From a filamentous cyanobacterium ESFC-1 (lineage in GTDB: Bacteria; Cyanobacteriota; Cyanobacteriia; Cyanobacteriales; Spirulinaceae), in NCBI GenBank assembly GCA_000380225.1, contig KB904821.1, positions 2,032,012 to 2,096,011 on the forward strand: DNA of 64,000 bases. Direction: 5' to 3'. This document shows, one piece after another, positions 1 through 8,953 of this stretch. Position 1 is the stretch's first letter, and each line of letters begins with the position of its first letter. A model generated the notes under the pieces. That model was given only the letters and a program-made list of their open reading frames with translations, searched no databases and was not told the DNA's origin. The translations under genes and the position numbers were made by a program.

Positions 1-567
1 GCCTTTTGCCGTGGCAATTTTGACTTGTCCAAGGGCGTAGTTGGGAATACGACTAAAGTCGAGATAAAAGTTAGCCAGGTTAATTTCGGTGTTGCTTTGC
101 AGCTTTAAGCCATTCACCAGGGCAATGAGGGTGTGGGCTTTGGTAATGCCCGCGTTGGGGCGAAATTGTTGCTGGGGATAACCTGAAATAAAGCCCATGC
201 GATAGGCTTTGTTAATGGCGGTCGTCGCCCAAAAATTGGCAGCAAGGTCGGTAAATTGGATTGCAGGTCGTATCAGGTCTAAAGAGAAGGCACTGCTAAC
301 GAGGGCGGCAAACTGGGCGCGATTCACGACGATATTCGGTTGGAAGGTGCCGTCGGGAAAGCCGCTAATAATGCCTTGGGCGGCGAGGGCTTCGATAAAG
401 GGTTTGGCCCAGTGGTTGGTCAAGTCCGAAAAACTGGGACTGGTGGGACTGATCGCGGCGGTGTCAACGCTAACGACCACAGGATATTGGCCGGGAGCGA
501 GATCGGCAACGGGTGCTGTTAATATATCGTTGCGGTTGACTGTCCCTAGGGTTTCGATTCTTTTCAT
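1..567 (-). CDS. S-layer homology (SLH) domain protein, partial
   Basis: Reading the minus strand from an ATG at 565-567 gives 189 codons open to the window edge, so the C-terminus is missing. Two SLH-type repeats are visible. The first runs from about residue 48 (FSDLTNHWAKPFIEALAAQG, then GIISGFPDGTFQPN). The second starts near residue 105 (FTDLANFWATTAINKAYRMG, then FISGYPQQQFRPN). SLH modules anchor proteins to the cell wall or, in cyanobacteria, link the outer membrane to peptidoglycan. No signal peptide is visible after this ATG, so either the protein is intracellular or the true start lies elsewhere. The family is clear; the exact role is not. Confidence 0.85.
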   Translation of the reverse strand, partial: MKRIETLGTVNRNDILTAPVADLAPGQYPVVVSVDTAAISPTSPSFSDLTNHWAKPFIEALAAQGIISGFPDGTFQPNIVVNRAQFAALVSSAFSLDLIRPAIQFTDLAANFWATTAINKAYRMGFISGYPQQQFRPNAGITKAHTLIALVNGLKLQSNTEINLANFYLDFSRIPNYALGQVKIATAKG

Positions 568-882
568 GCGGAATCTGGGTGGGTTGCTTAGAACTTAGAT
601 ACAGTTAGAAACAGGGCAGCTTTCCATCGTAAACCCCTCATTTTGCTTGGAAGTGCTGCAAATCCTGATTGTCTAACATGACGGAGGAAACTGCTGTTAT
701 TGTAGTGGAATCTGGCATTGGGCATAGGGTTTGACAACTCCAAGACCCCGATCGCGAATTTTACGGCGCATCAGGGTTGTTATGATTTTATATTGAGCTT
801 TGTTTGGGCTAATTTTCACCGACTTGGTTAATTTGGTGATAGTTTAGGATTGGAATTTTTCAAGGTAAAACTGTTGAAACCT

Positions 883-1464
883 ATGATCCAATTTTTTGGA
901 GATTATCTGACAAATTTATCCGAAAGTCGAGAATACTTGATTATTGGCTTTTCTCCGGGATCGGTTCCTTTGAAACAACGGTGGCGCAATAACGGTTTGT
1001 CGGCGGATTTTTTGGCGGATTATTTCGCGACTTTTTTTCCGAGTTCAGAAAATAATCAAGAAGATGACGAACGACAAAATGAAGTTAAAAGCGCCATTGG
1101 CTATATTGCCAATGAGTTGATTGAAAATGCGATGAAATTTAACGATCCGCAAACCAATAAACCCATTGATATTGCGCTCCATTTACGCAGCGATCGCATC
1201 ATTTTTATGATTACCAATAGCGTCGCGCCTGAGAAGGTTCCAGGCTTTCAGACGTATATCCAACGGATATTAGCGTCCGATCCGGCTGATTTGTATATCG
1301 AGCAGTTAGAGAAAAATGCCGAAAGCGAACAGGTAGAAGCCTCGCAATTGGGCTACTTGACCATTTTGAATGATTATGATGCCAAGTTGGGGTGGAAATT
1401 TGAAAAGTGCGACTCGGATCGGGGCGCGATCGCGGTAACCAGTATGGTACAACTCGCAGTCTAG
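883..1464 (+). CDS. GHKL-ATPase-like regulatory protein (anti-sigma/SiaB-like, DUF6272 type)
   Basis: 193 residues from the ATG at 883; a TTG at 850 in the same frame would add 11 residues. The ATG is preferred because it gives a compact N-terminus (MIQFFGDYLTNLSESREYLI), although neither start has a good ribosome site. A GHKL N-box is visible (IANELIENAMKFND, near residue 80), but the usual DxGxG ATP-lid box is replaced by MITNSV, so ATP-binding or kinase activity may be degenerate. The next gene, 26 bp downstream, encodes a STAS-domain protein. Such a pair suggests a partner-switching module in which this protein binds or phosphorylates the STAS protein. No SpoIIE-type phosphatase is present in the window. 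Confidence 0.7.
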   Translation: MIQFFGDYLTNLSESREYLIIGFSPGSVPLKQRWRNNGLSADFLADYFATFFPSSENNQEDDERQNEVKSAIGYIANELIENAMKFNDPQTNKPIDIALHLRSDRIIFMITNSVAPEKVPGFQTYIQRILASDPADLYIEQLEKNAESEQVEASQLGYLTILNDYDAKLGWKFEKCDSDRGAIAVTSMVQLAV

Positions 1465-1490
1465 ATATTTGCAAGGAGTAGTTTGAGGGA

Positions 1491-1835
1491 ATGGAAATTA
1501 AAACAGAGGCTTATTCAGTTTGGTACGACCCCGAACAAGCAACTATTAATTGCCAAGGTTCGTTGCGTTTAAGTGGGATGAAAGAATATCAACCCATTAT
1601 CGATTTGCTTAATTCAGTCACAGAACAGCAACCGGAAGCCATTATTTTAAATTTACAAGAACTGGAGTTTTTAAACAGTTCTGGTATTAATGTTTTATCT
1701 AAATTTGTGATTCGGATTCGCCAGCAAAAAAATATTGCCATGACGGTTTTAGGGGGAAAGGATATTCCTTGGCAAGGGAAATCTCTGAAAAATTTAAAGC
1801 GTTTGATGCCTTCGTTAGAACTGAATTGGCGCTAA
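1491..1835 (+). CDS. STAS-domain anti-sigma-factor-antagonist-like protein
   Basis: 114 residues, a single STAS domain. The SpoIIAA signature region is visible as LEFLNSSGINVLSKFV (residues about 60-75), in which a serine of the NSSG motif would be the phosphorylation site. ATG at 1491 lies 26 bp after the GHKL-like gene, with AAGGAG upstream at 1471-1476. It is probably cotranscribed with that gene and is its likely partner in a partner-switching pathway. The output target (a sigma factor, cyclase or other enzyme) cannot be read from the neighbourhood. Confidence 0.78.
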   Translation: MEIKTEAYSVWYDPEQATINCQGSLRLSGMKEYQPIIDLLNSVTEQQPEAIILNLQELEFLNSSGINVLSKFVIRIRQQKNIAMTVLGGKDIPWQGKSLKNLKRLMPSLELNWR

Positions 1836-1891
1836 GATAGTAAAATATCTTCTCAGGCTCGGTATGATTTTTTCCGTTCTGACTTAATTTC

Positions 1892-2932
1892 ATGGTTTTA
1901 CCTGTGGTGGCGATCGCGACAACTGCCGAGCGAATCATTCTTCTACCACCGTTTTTGTTTGGTTTGGTGGTGTGTACGGCTTCTCTGTTTGTTTCTCGCT
2001 CGTCTACAAAGACGCAATCTGTCCCCCGTCTCGATCCCGAAGATGAAACCCTCACGGTTTATCCTCTCGCTTGTTTGTTAGAGGATGCGCCCGCGACAGT
2101 GTTAAAGGGTCAGGCTTATCTTTGGGCGACTCCTTTAATGTCTCCCCTGGCTTGCTGTTTTGAAGATGCTCCCCCTGGCAGTTTACAGGGTCAGGCTTGC
2201 CGTTGGGCGACTCCTTTAATGTCTCCCCTGGCTTGCTGTTTTGAAGATGCCCCCCCTGGCAGTTTACAGGGTCAGGCTTGCCGTTGGGCGACTCCTTTAA
2301 TTTCTCCCTTTGCTTGTGTCGTCGAGGGGTTGTGGTTGGCGTTTTATCGAGAGCATTTGGGGCAGAAAGGCATTCATTACTGGGATTGGCGCAATCAACC
2401 TTTTGTGCAGCAAGTGAAGCCAGAGTTGTCGTTATTGCTGGATTTACCCGAAGCCACAGGAGCAACCCGGCAGATTCTAACACAGTTGGCTCGGCCTTCT
2501 TCGGATTGGCCGTTGGGATCGCGCCAGCAGTTTCAGGTTTGGCACAACATCGCCTTATCTCGTTACGGTCAAACCCGCTTGAGCGAGATTTATCAAGTAT
2601 GTTATGGCGCAGATTGGGATACGATTGAAAAATTAACCGCGATCGCGAATACCAAGATATTAGACCCGAAAACCCCTTGGTGGCAGGTGCTAGGAGTCGC
2701 CGCAACCGCTTCACCGTCTCAAGTGGAAAAAGCCTACAAACAACTCCTCAAACGCTGGCATCCCGATCTCAATCCCTACGAAGAAGCAACCCTCATTACT
2801 GCCCGCATTAATGGGGCTTACGAGCAATTTAAAACCCGCCAAACCCCGAAACCGCGTCCAGTCGCGGCCAAGTCTTCGGTCAGTTTACGGCAGTTATTCC
2901 AAAAGGGTTTGGGCTGGTTGCGACAACGCTAA
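1892..2932 (+). CDS. J-domain (DnaJ-like) protein with N-terminal membrane segment and internal 27-residue repeats
   Basis: 346 residues. The C-terminal part carries a J-domain (WWQVLGVAATASPSQVEKAY to about residue 315) with the diagnostic HPD in LLKRWHPDLNPYEE, so it should stimulate an Hsp70 (DnaK) partner. There is no Gly/Phe or zinc-finger region, so it is a type III J-protein. A hydrophobic stretch near residues 13-35 (RIILLPPFLFGLVVCTASLF) suggests membrane anchoring. Residues about 57-137 are three 27-residue units, two of them nearly identical, each containing FEDAPPGSLQGQA or a variant. The minus strand is also open here, but the J-domain fixes the coding strand. The client is unknown. 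Confidence 0.8.
   Translation: MVLPVVAIATTAERIILLPPFLFGLVVCTASLFVSRSSTKTQSVPRLDPEDETLTVYPLACLLEDAPATVLKGQAYLWATPLMSPLACCFEDAPPGSLQGQACRWATPLMSPLACCFEDAPPGSLQGQACRWATPLISPFACVVEGLWLAFYREHLGQKGIHYWDWRNQPFVQQVKPELSLLLDLPEATGATRQILTQLARPSSDWPLGSRQQFQVWHNIALSRYGQTRLSEIYQVCYGADWDTIEKLTAIANTKILDPKTPWWQVLGVAATASPSQVEKAYKQLLKRWHPDLNPYEEATLITARINGAYEQFKTRQTPKPRPVAAKSSVSLRQLFQKGLGWLRQR
2060..2302 (+). repeat. in-frame 81-bp tandem repeat, about three units, in the J-protein gene
   Basis: Units at 2141-2221 and 2222-2302 are almost identical. A diverged first unit lies at 2060-2140. The 81-bp period equals 27 codons, so the duplication keeps the frame. The near identity of units two and three points to a recent duplication. 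Confidence 0.88.
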
Positions 2933-3013
2933 GGGGAGATATCCCCGCAATCTAACGCTGAGGTAACGATGGTGGTTTGCGAGGATTTTTTTGAAGATGG
3001 TTTGTATTATTAA

Positions 3014-3517
3014 ATGACCCAACCCGAAACACCACCTCCGAGCGCTCGTCAACGAGAACATCAAGCCAATGAACGTACCTTTTTGGCTTGGTTGCGAACC
3101 GCGATCGCCCTGATTGGGTTTGGTTTCGCGATCGCGCGGTTTGGGCTGTTTTTACAGCAATTTCAAGCAACTTTTGAATCTTCCCAAACACCGATTTCTT
3201 CTTTTTTAACTTCAGAAACCTTGGGGGTAGGATTGGCGATCGCGGGCATTATTATTATTGCTTTAGCTTTGTGGAATTATAACCGCGTTTATCATCAAAT
3301 CGAACAAGCCCGTTATCAACCGAATCGTTTATTAGTGTGGTTAACGGGGGGATTGGTGATTGTGTTGGGTGTGTTGAGTTTACCGTTGATTTTGTTGCGT
3401 CAACCCACCTTTAAACCCCCCTCAAATGCTTCTCCTGTCGAAGTTCCGATGGATGGTAATTATATCCCGTTTGTGTGGCGCAAGAAACGAGGTAAAAAAC
3501 CAAGATTGCATCGTTAA
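3014..3517 (+). CDS. DUF202/YidH-family membrane protein
   Basis: 167 residues. The N-terminal signature QANERTFLAWLRTAIALIGF is typical of the DUF202 (YidH) family. Three hydrophobic helices are visible near residues 27-50, 70-92 and 112-135, followed by a short basic tail (RKKRGKKPRLHR). The function of the family is not established. Its stop codon overlaps that of the convergent sensor kinase/cyclase gene (TTAATGA region at 3514-3517), so the two transcripts must run into each other or share a compact terminator. Confidence 0.85.
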   Translation: MTQPETPPPSARQREHQANERTFLAWLRTAIALIGFGFAIARFGLFLQQFQATFESSQTPISSFLTSETLGVGLAIAGIIIIALALWNYNRVYHQIEQARYQPNRLLVWLTGGLVIVLGVLSLPLILLRQPTFKPPSNASPVEVPMDGNYIPFVWRKKRGKKPRLHR

Positions 3518-6500
3518 TGAACTATTTGTTCTTGCTGAGTTTGACAGCGATCGCGATACAAAGCAGCGACTTTATCTTGAGGATTAATAGCCAAAATGGT
3601 ATTAAATTGGGCTTGGGCTGCGGCATAGTTTTCGGCTTCATAAAGTTGCAAAGCCTGTTCGTATTCTCGTAAAGTTTTTTGTTTTAGGTGGAATTGTTTT
3701 TCTGGGTCACCATTGATCGCTTCGTAAAGCGAAACAGCTTGATTTTTACCTTTAACTTTCACCCGGTCAAGATAGCGTAAAATATAGGGATGTCCGGCTT
3801 CGAGACGTTCTAAAATCGCTTCGCTGATAATAATTCCGACTCCATAAGTTTTGGTTAAAGTTTCTAAGCGAGAGGCTAAATTAACGGAATCGGCAATGAC
3901 GGTACTATCCATGCGTTGTTGTTCTCCTACTGTACCAATCATCAAGCTACCGTAGTGAATCCCGATGCCAATTTGAACGGGTTGCGCTCCTTTTTTGACT
4001 TGGGTTTGATTGAAGGTTTGGACTTGTTGTTGCATCGCGATCGCGCAGTCTACTGCATGGGTAACGGTTTCGGGAAATAAGGCCATAATTGCATCACCGA
4101 TGTATTTATCGATAAAGCCTTTTTGAGCGCGAATAAGCGGGCTAATTTGACTCAGATAATCATTGATAAAATCAAAGTTTTCTTCCGGGGTCATGCCTTC
4201 AGAAATGGTGGTGAAAGACCGCATATCAGAAAACAGAATAGACATTTCCTTGGCCACGCGATCGCCGAGTTGTACATCAATAATACTGTCTCGTCCTAAG
4301 AATCCGAGGAAGTCTTGAGGAACAAAACGAGCATAGGAAATATTAATGCGAGCGAGGTTTAAATGGGTTTTAATTCGGGCGAGTAATTCTTTTTTAGAAA
4401 AGGGTTTGAGTAAGTAATCATTTGCCCCACAAGCAAAACCTTCTAAAACATCAGTATCGCGGTTTTTAGCGGTTAACATAACAATGGGTAATTGACTGGG
4501 TAAAAATAATTCGCGGATTTTTTGGGCGACTTCATACCCGGTTAAATGGGGCATCATTACGTCTAATAAGATTAAATCGGGTTGTAACCCTTGATCGAGT
4601 AAACGCAGGGCTTCTAAGCCATTTTGGGCTTGAATGACGCAATAATTTTCGAGGGAGAGGTTGTTGAGTAAAATTTGGAGGTTGATGGGTTCGTCATCAA
4701 CAATTAAGATTTTTATATTATTACTATCTGCGGATAAATTAAGCTGAAGACGGGTCGCAGATTCTTCCCCTAAACTTTGGACTTGATTAAGCCGAGGAGG
4801 AGAAAATTCCCCAGTCGATTGTATGGGGTTTTGTTCTTGAGCCACAGGTAAGCTAAAACTAAAACAAGACCCTTGTCCGAGGGTGGATTCTACCCAGATT
4901 TCCCCGGCTTGTAACTCGACTAAACGCTGAGTCACGGTTAAGCCTAATCCCGTTCCTCCGTAGTTTCTAGAAGTCGAACCATCCCCTTGTTCAAAGGACT
5001 CAAAAATGCGGTTTAATTGTTCTGGTGCGATTCCAATTCCGGTATCTTTGATGTGAGTAATAATCCGAGGGGGGGTTGAGCTTTCATCGAGTTTGGTAAT
5101 GACTTCGATGGTTCCGGTTTCGGTAAACTTGATAGCGTTTCCTAACAGGTTGTAGAGGATTTGTTGGACGCGGTTTTCATCGGCTGCAACTAAGGGAAGG
5201 GCGCGATCGCTCTTGTCGATAATGTCGAGGGATTTGTTTTTAATCAGATGATTAGATAGAGCAATTGTGACTTTGATTAAAGCTTGGAGATCGACGGGTT
5301 TAATCTGTAGCTCCATGCGATTGTTTTTGAGCTTGGAGAAGTCGAGAATATCATTAACTAAACTGGCTAATCTGCGACTGCTGGCCATGACTAAATCGAG
5401 GTTGTCGGTGGCTTTAGAGGGGAGTTTTCCGGCAATTCCATCGAGTAAGCTTTCAGTAATCCCAATAATGCCATAGAGGGGAGTTCGCAGTTCGTGGGAG
5501 GTATTGGCTAGAAAGTCGTCTTTGAGTTTGTCGAGTTTTCGCAGGTCTTTGTTTTTGGTTTCAATTTCCTCAAAAGAAGCTTGAAGTTGACTGGCCATAC
5601 TGTTAAAGACTTTGGCTAAAATGCCTAATTCATCTTTTGAATGGGTTTTAACTTTTTGCTTGAGTTTTCCTTGGGCGATCGCGTCTGCGGCTTCTGTTAA
5701 TTCGCGGATGGGTTTGACAATATTAGTCGCAACAAGCCAAGTTGAAAGAGAAACAATGGTTAAAACTAAAAGACCAATCAGTAAAGAGAAAAAGGAAAAT
5801 TGACGCGCTTGAGCATAAAAGCTGGCTTCGGTTTGTTGGACAATAATCCCCCAACCCACTTCGGGAACAGAAGCGGTATAGCACACCCATTTTACGCCGT
5901 TTTCGTCTACAAACGTTCCCCATCCTTGTCGTTTCGATCTGAGTTTTTGAACGGTAGGATAGTTGCTCAAATTGCGAACTTCTTGGCTGTCGCTAACATT
6001 GAGTAATTCTTGGAATTGTTCGGGAACAGAGCTTAAATCTGAATGAGCGAGTAAGTTATTTTGACTGTCTACCACAATCGCGATCGCCCCCGGATCGAAA
6101 TTCACTTCGCTAACATGATTGGAGACATCATCGAGGGCTGTAGACATAGAAACGACACCAATCAATCCCTCAGTATTATTGCGAATCGGAGCCGCAAAAC
6201 TCACGGAAGGTTTGGGATAAGTGCGACCAATTAAAATTTGCCGGGGGGCTTGTTTTCCCTTCAGGGCTTCTTTAAAATAAGTGCGATCGCGATAATTGGT
6301 AAGTTCTTTATCATCACTACGAGCTAGATTAAAACCTTCAATATTGATAGTATGTAATAAATAAATTTCTTGATAAACTTCATCCGTCGCATCTAAAGCG
6401 GGTTTTTGTATCTCTGGATTCATGCTCACAATATCGGGTTGACGGCTCAGATTGGTAATAATATTCACCATATTGCGGTCCCATTGCTCGATATGAATCC

Positions 6501-6666
6501 GTAAAGATTCGGTTTTCGTTTCTAACTCGGTTTTCGCATCTTCGGTGAGTGCAACGCGACTGCGGTAACTCGCGATCGCCATAGCCACAGTCATCGGTAA
6601 AACTACCGTCAAAGAAATAATTAATGTAATCCGGAGTCGTAAACCAAAAACTTTTTTGGGTTTCAT
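3514..6666 (-). CDS. hybrid sensor: Cache-HAMP-histidine kinase-receiver-class III nucleotide cyclase
   Basis: 1050 residues. Order: first membrane helix (about 10-30); extracytoplasmic Cache-type sensor with a GVVSMSTALDD segment; second helix (about 290-312); HAMP (about 313-366); HisKA with the phospho-acceptor His in ANTSHELRTPLYGI (near 393); HATPase with LLGNAIKF and GGTGLGLTV; receiver with the Asp in LILLDVMMP (near 697); class III cyclase with metal-binding Asp in LFSDMRSFTT (near 810) and YIGDAIMALF (near 860) and NLASRLE (near 932); then a TPR-like tail. The domain content resembles CyaC-type cyanobacterial adenylate cyclases. A Lys before YIGDAIMA is consistent with ATP as substrate, which is inference. 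The phosphorelay probably controls cAMP synthesis in response to a periplasmic ligand. Confidence 0.9.
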   Translation of the reverse strand: MKPKKVFGLRLRITLIISLTVVLPMTVAMAIASYRSRVALTEDAKTELETKTESLRIHIEQWDRNMVNIITNLSRQPDIVSMNPEIQKPALDATDEVYQEIYLLHTINIEGFNLARSDDKELTNYRDRTYFKEALKGKQAPRQILIGRTYPKPSVSFAAPIRNNTEGLIGVVSMSTALDDVSNHVSEVNFDPGAIAIVVDSQNNLLAHSDLSSVPEQFQELLNVSDSQEVRNLSNYPTVQKLRSKRQGWGTFVDENGVKWVCYTASVPEVGWGIIVQQTEASFYAQARQFSFFSLLIGLLVLTIVSLSTWLVATNIVKPIRELTEAADAIAQGKLKQKVKTHSKDELGILAKVFNSMASQLQASFEEIETKNKDLRKLDKLKDDFLANTSHELRTPLYGIIGITESLLDGIAGKLPSKATDNLDLVMASSRRLASLVNDILDFSKLKNNRMELQIKPVDLQALIKVTIALSNHLIKNKSLDIIDKSDRALPLVAADENRVQQILYNLLGNAIKFTETGTIEVITKLDESSTPPRIITHIKDTGIGIAPEQLNRIFESFEQGDGSTSRNYGGTGLGLTVTQRLVELQAGEIWVESTLGQGSCFSFSLPVAQEQNPIQSTGEFSPPRLNQVQSLGEESATRLQLNLSADSNNIKILIVDDEPINLQILLNNLSLENYCVIQAQNGLEALRLLDQGLQPDLILLDVMMPHLTGYEVAQKIRELFLPSQLPIVMLTAKNRDTDVLEGFACGANDYLLKPFSKKELLARIKTHLNLARINISYARFVPQDFLGFLGRDSIIDVQLGDRVAKEMSILFSDMRSFTTISEGMTPEENFDFINDYLSQISPLIRAQKGFIDKYIGDAIMALFPETVTHAVDCAIAMQQQVQTFNQTQVKKGAQPVQIGIGIHYGSLMIGTVGEQQRMDSTVIADSVNLASRLETLTKTYGVGIIISEAILERLEAGHPYILRYLDRVKVKGKNQAVSLYEAINGDPEKQFHLKQKTLREYEQALQLYEAENYAAAQAQFNTILAINPQDKVAALYRDRCQTQQEQIVH

Positions 6667-6782
6667 CGATTTGCAAGAATAGAGGTTAACTCAATCATCA
6701 GATTAAGGAAAATTTTACCGCGATCGCCCCCCATTTGAGTCAAAGTGAAGTACGATCTAAAGTATTTAATTGTGTAAGTTAA

Positions 6783-8126
6783 ATGAAAAATCCTAACTTA
6801 GAACGGGGTGCTTTCATCCCCTATCGTCGCTCCGATTTGATTAAACTCTGCTTAGAAGATGGGCAATTACAAGGAGAAAAAGCTCGGCAATTTCATCAAT
6901 TTTGTGATTTACTCTCAGCGTTTTATCATTTTAAATTTCATGCTTATTTAGAGCGACTTAAAGATAACTACGCACCCTTTAATCCCGATTCGGCTACCCA
7001 ATCTTATAGATATGATAACAAAACGCGAGAAAATCAACTGATCGAGGATTTCGAGATTTTGCTCAAGCGAGCGAACTATATCCCGGTTTCTTATGAAACT
7101 CTACAGCAAGCCGTTGAGGAGCGATCGCTGATTGATGTTCAAACGAAAGTCGATTTTGATGATTTTGAGCAGTTGGTGTTTTACTATCGTGGAGATATTG
7201 AAGAAGTTGTTAAAGAGAAAAAGTTTTTCTTTCGTACCGTTGAGAAAAGCATTAATATGTTTGAGCGAGTGGTGGTGTTGATTAAGTTCAAAGAAGCCAA
7301 TCATTTTAAAAGACCCAAATTTCATTTTTTTAGTTCTAAAGATTTCAGCCCAGAAAAACAAGGTTTTCAAGCTCAGAAAATCTATATTTATTACTATAAA
7401 AATGTCCCTAAGTTTGACATGGAGTTATTATTTCCGAATATCCAAACCTCTATGACTTGGAAAGACCGTTTATTGTTTCTGGTTCCCGCGATTGGAGCCG
7501 CGATTCCCTTAGCAATTAAGACCTTACCAAAGTTAGTTTTGGTAGCAGAGACGATTCTTTTTATGTTATTTGGTGCGGTGACGATTTTCGGTTGGCAAAT
7601 TAACGAACAGGAAGTTCGAGATTTTATGCCTGTTTTGACGGCTACTTTATCGCTTTTAGTGGTGTTGGGTAGCTTTGCCTTTCGTCAGTATAGTAAATAT
7701 AAAAGTAAGCTCATTCGCTTTCGCAAAAACATCACCGATACTTTATTTTTTCGCAACTTAGCGAATAACAGTACGGCGTTTAATAGCTTAGTGGATGAAG
7801 CTGAAGAAGAAGAATGTAAGGAAATTATCTTAGTATATTATCATCTTTTAACCAGCGATCGCCCCCTGACTCCTTCGCAACTCGATCGCAAAATTGAAAC
7901 CTGGATGGCTGAAAAATATCAAACCTATATTAACTTTGATATTAACGGGCCCGTTGATAACTTAGAAAAAATCCAAGGCGATCGCGAATCTCCCCTACTT
8001 CAGCGAGACAAGGACGGATATTGTCAGGTTTTACCTTTGTCTGAAGCCAAGGCTTTAATTGATGAGATTTGGGATAATATTTTTGACTATGCAAATTGTC
8101 AAATTTCCCCCAAGTCATCCTCTTAA
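6783..8126 (+). CDS. DUF3754 (TMEM143-like) membrane protein
   Basis: 447 residues. The start FIPYRRSDLIKLCLEDGQL is the N-terminal signature I associate with the DUF3754/TMEM143 family found in cyanobacteria and plastid-bearing eukaryotes. Two hydrophobic helices sit near residues 232-256 and 262-305, with large soluble parts on either side. The soluble N-terminal region includes a segment resembling the family core (VVLIKFKEANHFKRPKFHFF). Biochemical function is unknown. It is transcribed divergently from the kinase/cyclase gene and convergently with the MscS gene, so it appears to be monocistronic. Confidence 0.8.
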   Translation: MKNPNLERGAFIPYRRSDLIKLCLEDGQLQGEKARQFHQFCDLLSAFYHFKFHAYLERLKDNYAPFNPDSATQSYRYDNKTRENQLIEDFEILLKRANYIPVSYETLQQAVEERSLIDVQTKVDFDDFEQLVFYYRGDIEEVVKEKKFFFRTVEKSINMFERVVVLIKFKEANHFKRPKFHFFSSKDFSPEKQGFQAQKIYIYYYKNVPKFDMELLFPNIQTSMTWKDRLLFLVPAIGAAIPLAIKTLPKLVLVAETILFMLFGAVTIFGWQINEQEVRDFMPVLTATLSLLVVLGSFAFRQYSKYKSKLIRFRKNITDTLFFRNLANNSTAFNSLVDEAEEEECKEIILVYYHLLTSDRPLTPSQLDRKIETWMAEKYQTYINFDINGPVDNLEKIQGDRESPLLQRDKDGYCQVLPLSEAKALIDEIWDNIFDYANCQISPKSSS

Positions 8127-8134
8127 CTCTGTCC

Positions 8135-8941
8135 TTAATACCGGATATTTTCTTGATTAAAGGCTTGTTTTGCTCGTCCCGTCAAGTCACTGATAAAGGC
8201 TTGTTCGGCTCTCGCATCGATGGGATATGCTTTAAGCTGAAAATGGGTTTTTTCTGGGGATTCGGTTAAAAAGACGTTAATCGGCTTTTGCAGTTGCGTG
8301 TATTTGCTCGTATAAGCCGCTTGCATAAGGATGTTTTGGACTTGCTGGGGATTCACTTTCGGGTCTAAATAAAAGTTCGCGATCGCGGGAGTTTCGAGAT
8401 TACCTTGATTTGCATTAATAATCGGGCTTTCCCAGATGGTTTTATGGGGGATGGTAACGCGACGATCGTTGAGGGTTTGCAACTCAAAACTGCGTAACCC
8501 GAAATGCTTTACTTCCCCGTAATAATCTCCGATGGAAATGCGATCGCCAATGCGATATGGAGATTCAAATAATACCACAATTCCTGCCATCATGGAGCTA
8601 ATATACTCACGAAAAGCAAAGCCCAAACCGAGGATAATTGTACCACTAAGGGCTAATAAATTTGCCCGCGATAAATCTAAAAATAAATCACCCAGAATAA
8701 AAATTGCAATTAGTAAAACCAATAATTGCCAAAAAGGAAGGGATTGTTTAATCTGTTGCCGAAATTGTAACACCACCTGCTCTGATAGCCAATTGAGAAA
8801 CATCGACAAAGAGCGTAAAATTACATAAGTTGCCGCAATCACCAGGATGGCTTGGGTAAGCTTAAAAGTGGTAATTTGGGAGAGAAGATGACTCACAGCT
8901 TGACCCGGTTTTGAGCCGATTTGAGCAATCCAGTAAAACAT
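8135..8941 (-). CDS. MscS-family mechanosensitive ion channel
   Basis: 268 residues. Two N-terminal hydrophobic segments are followed by the pore-lining helix and beta domain typical of small-conductance channels (LSGTIILGLGFAFREYISSM, then VLFESPYRIGDRISIGDYYG, then LQTLNDRRVTIPHKTIWESP). The C-terminal soluble domain is short. The channel would release solutes on hypo-osmotic shock. The neighbouring 353-residue gene lies 12 bp upstream in the same direction, so the two are probably one operon. The length is close to a minimal MscS. Confidence 0.88.
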   Translation of the reverse strand: MFYWIAQIGSKPGQAVSHLLSQITTFKLTQAILVIAATYVILRSLSMFLNWLSEQVVLQFRQQIKQSLPFWQLLVLLIAIFILGDLFLDLSRANLLALSGTIILGLGFAFREYISSMMAGIVVLFESPYRIGDRISIGDYYGEVKHFGLRSFELQTLNDRRVTIPHKTIWESPIINANQGNLETPAIANFYLDPKVNPQQVQNILMQAAYTSKYTQLQKPINVFLTESPEKTHFQLKAYPIDARAEQAFISDLTGRAKQAFNQENIRY

Positions 8942-8953
8942 AATTTATCCAGC

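Noticed and set aside
209..598. Plus-strand ORF of 129 codons at the left edge
   Set aside because: The opposite strand encodes clear SLH repeats; the plus frame is its shadow.
2052..2714. Minus-strand ORF of 220 codons
   Set aside because: Antisense to the J-domain gene, whose HPD motif fixes the coding strand; openness is caused by the repeat.
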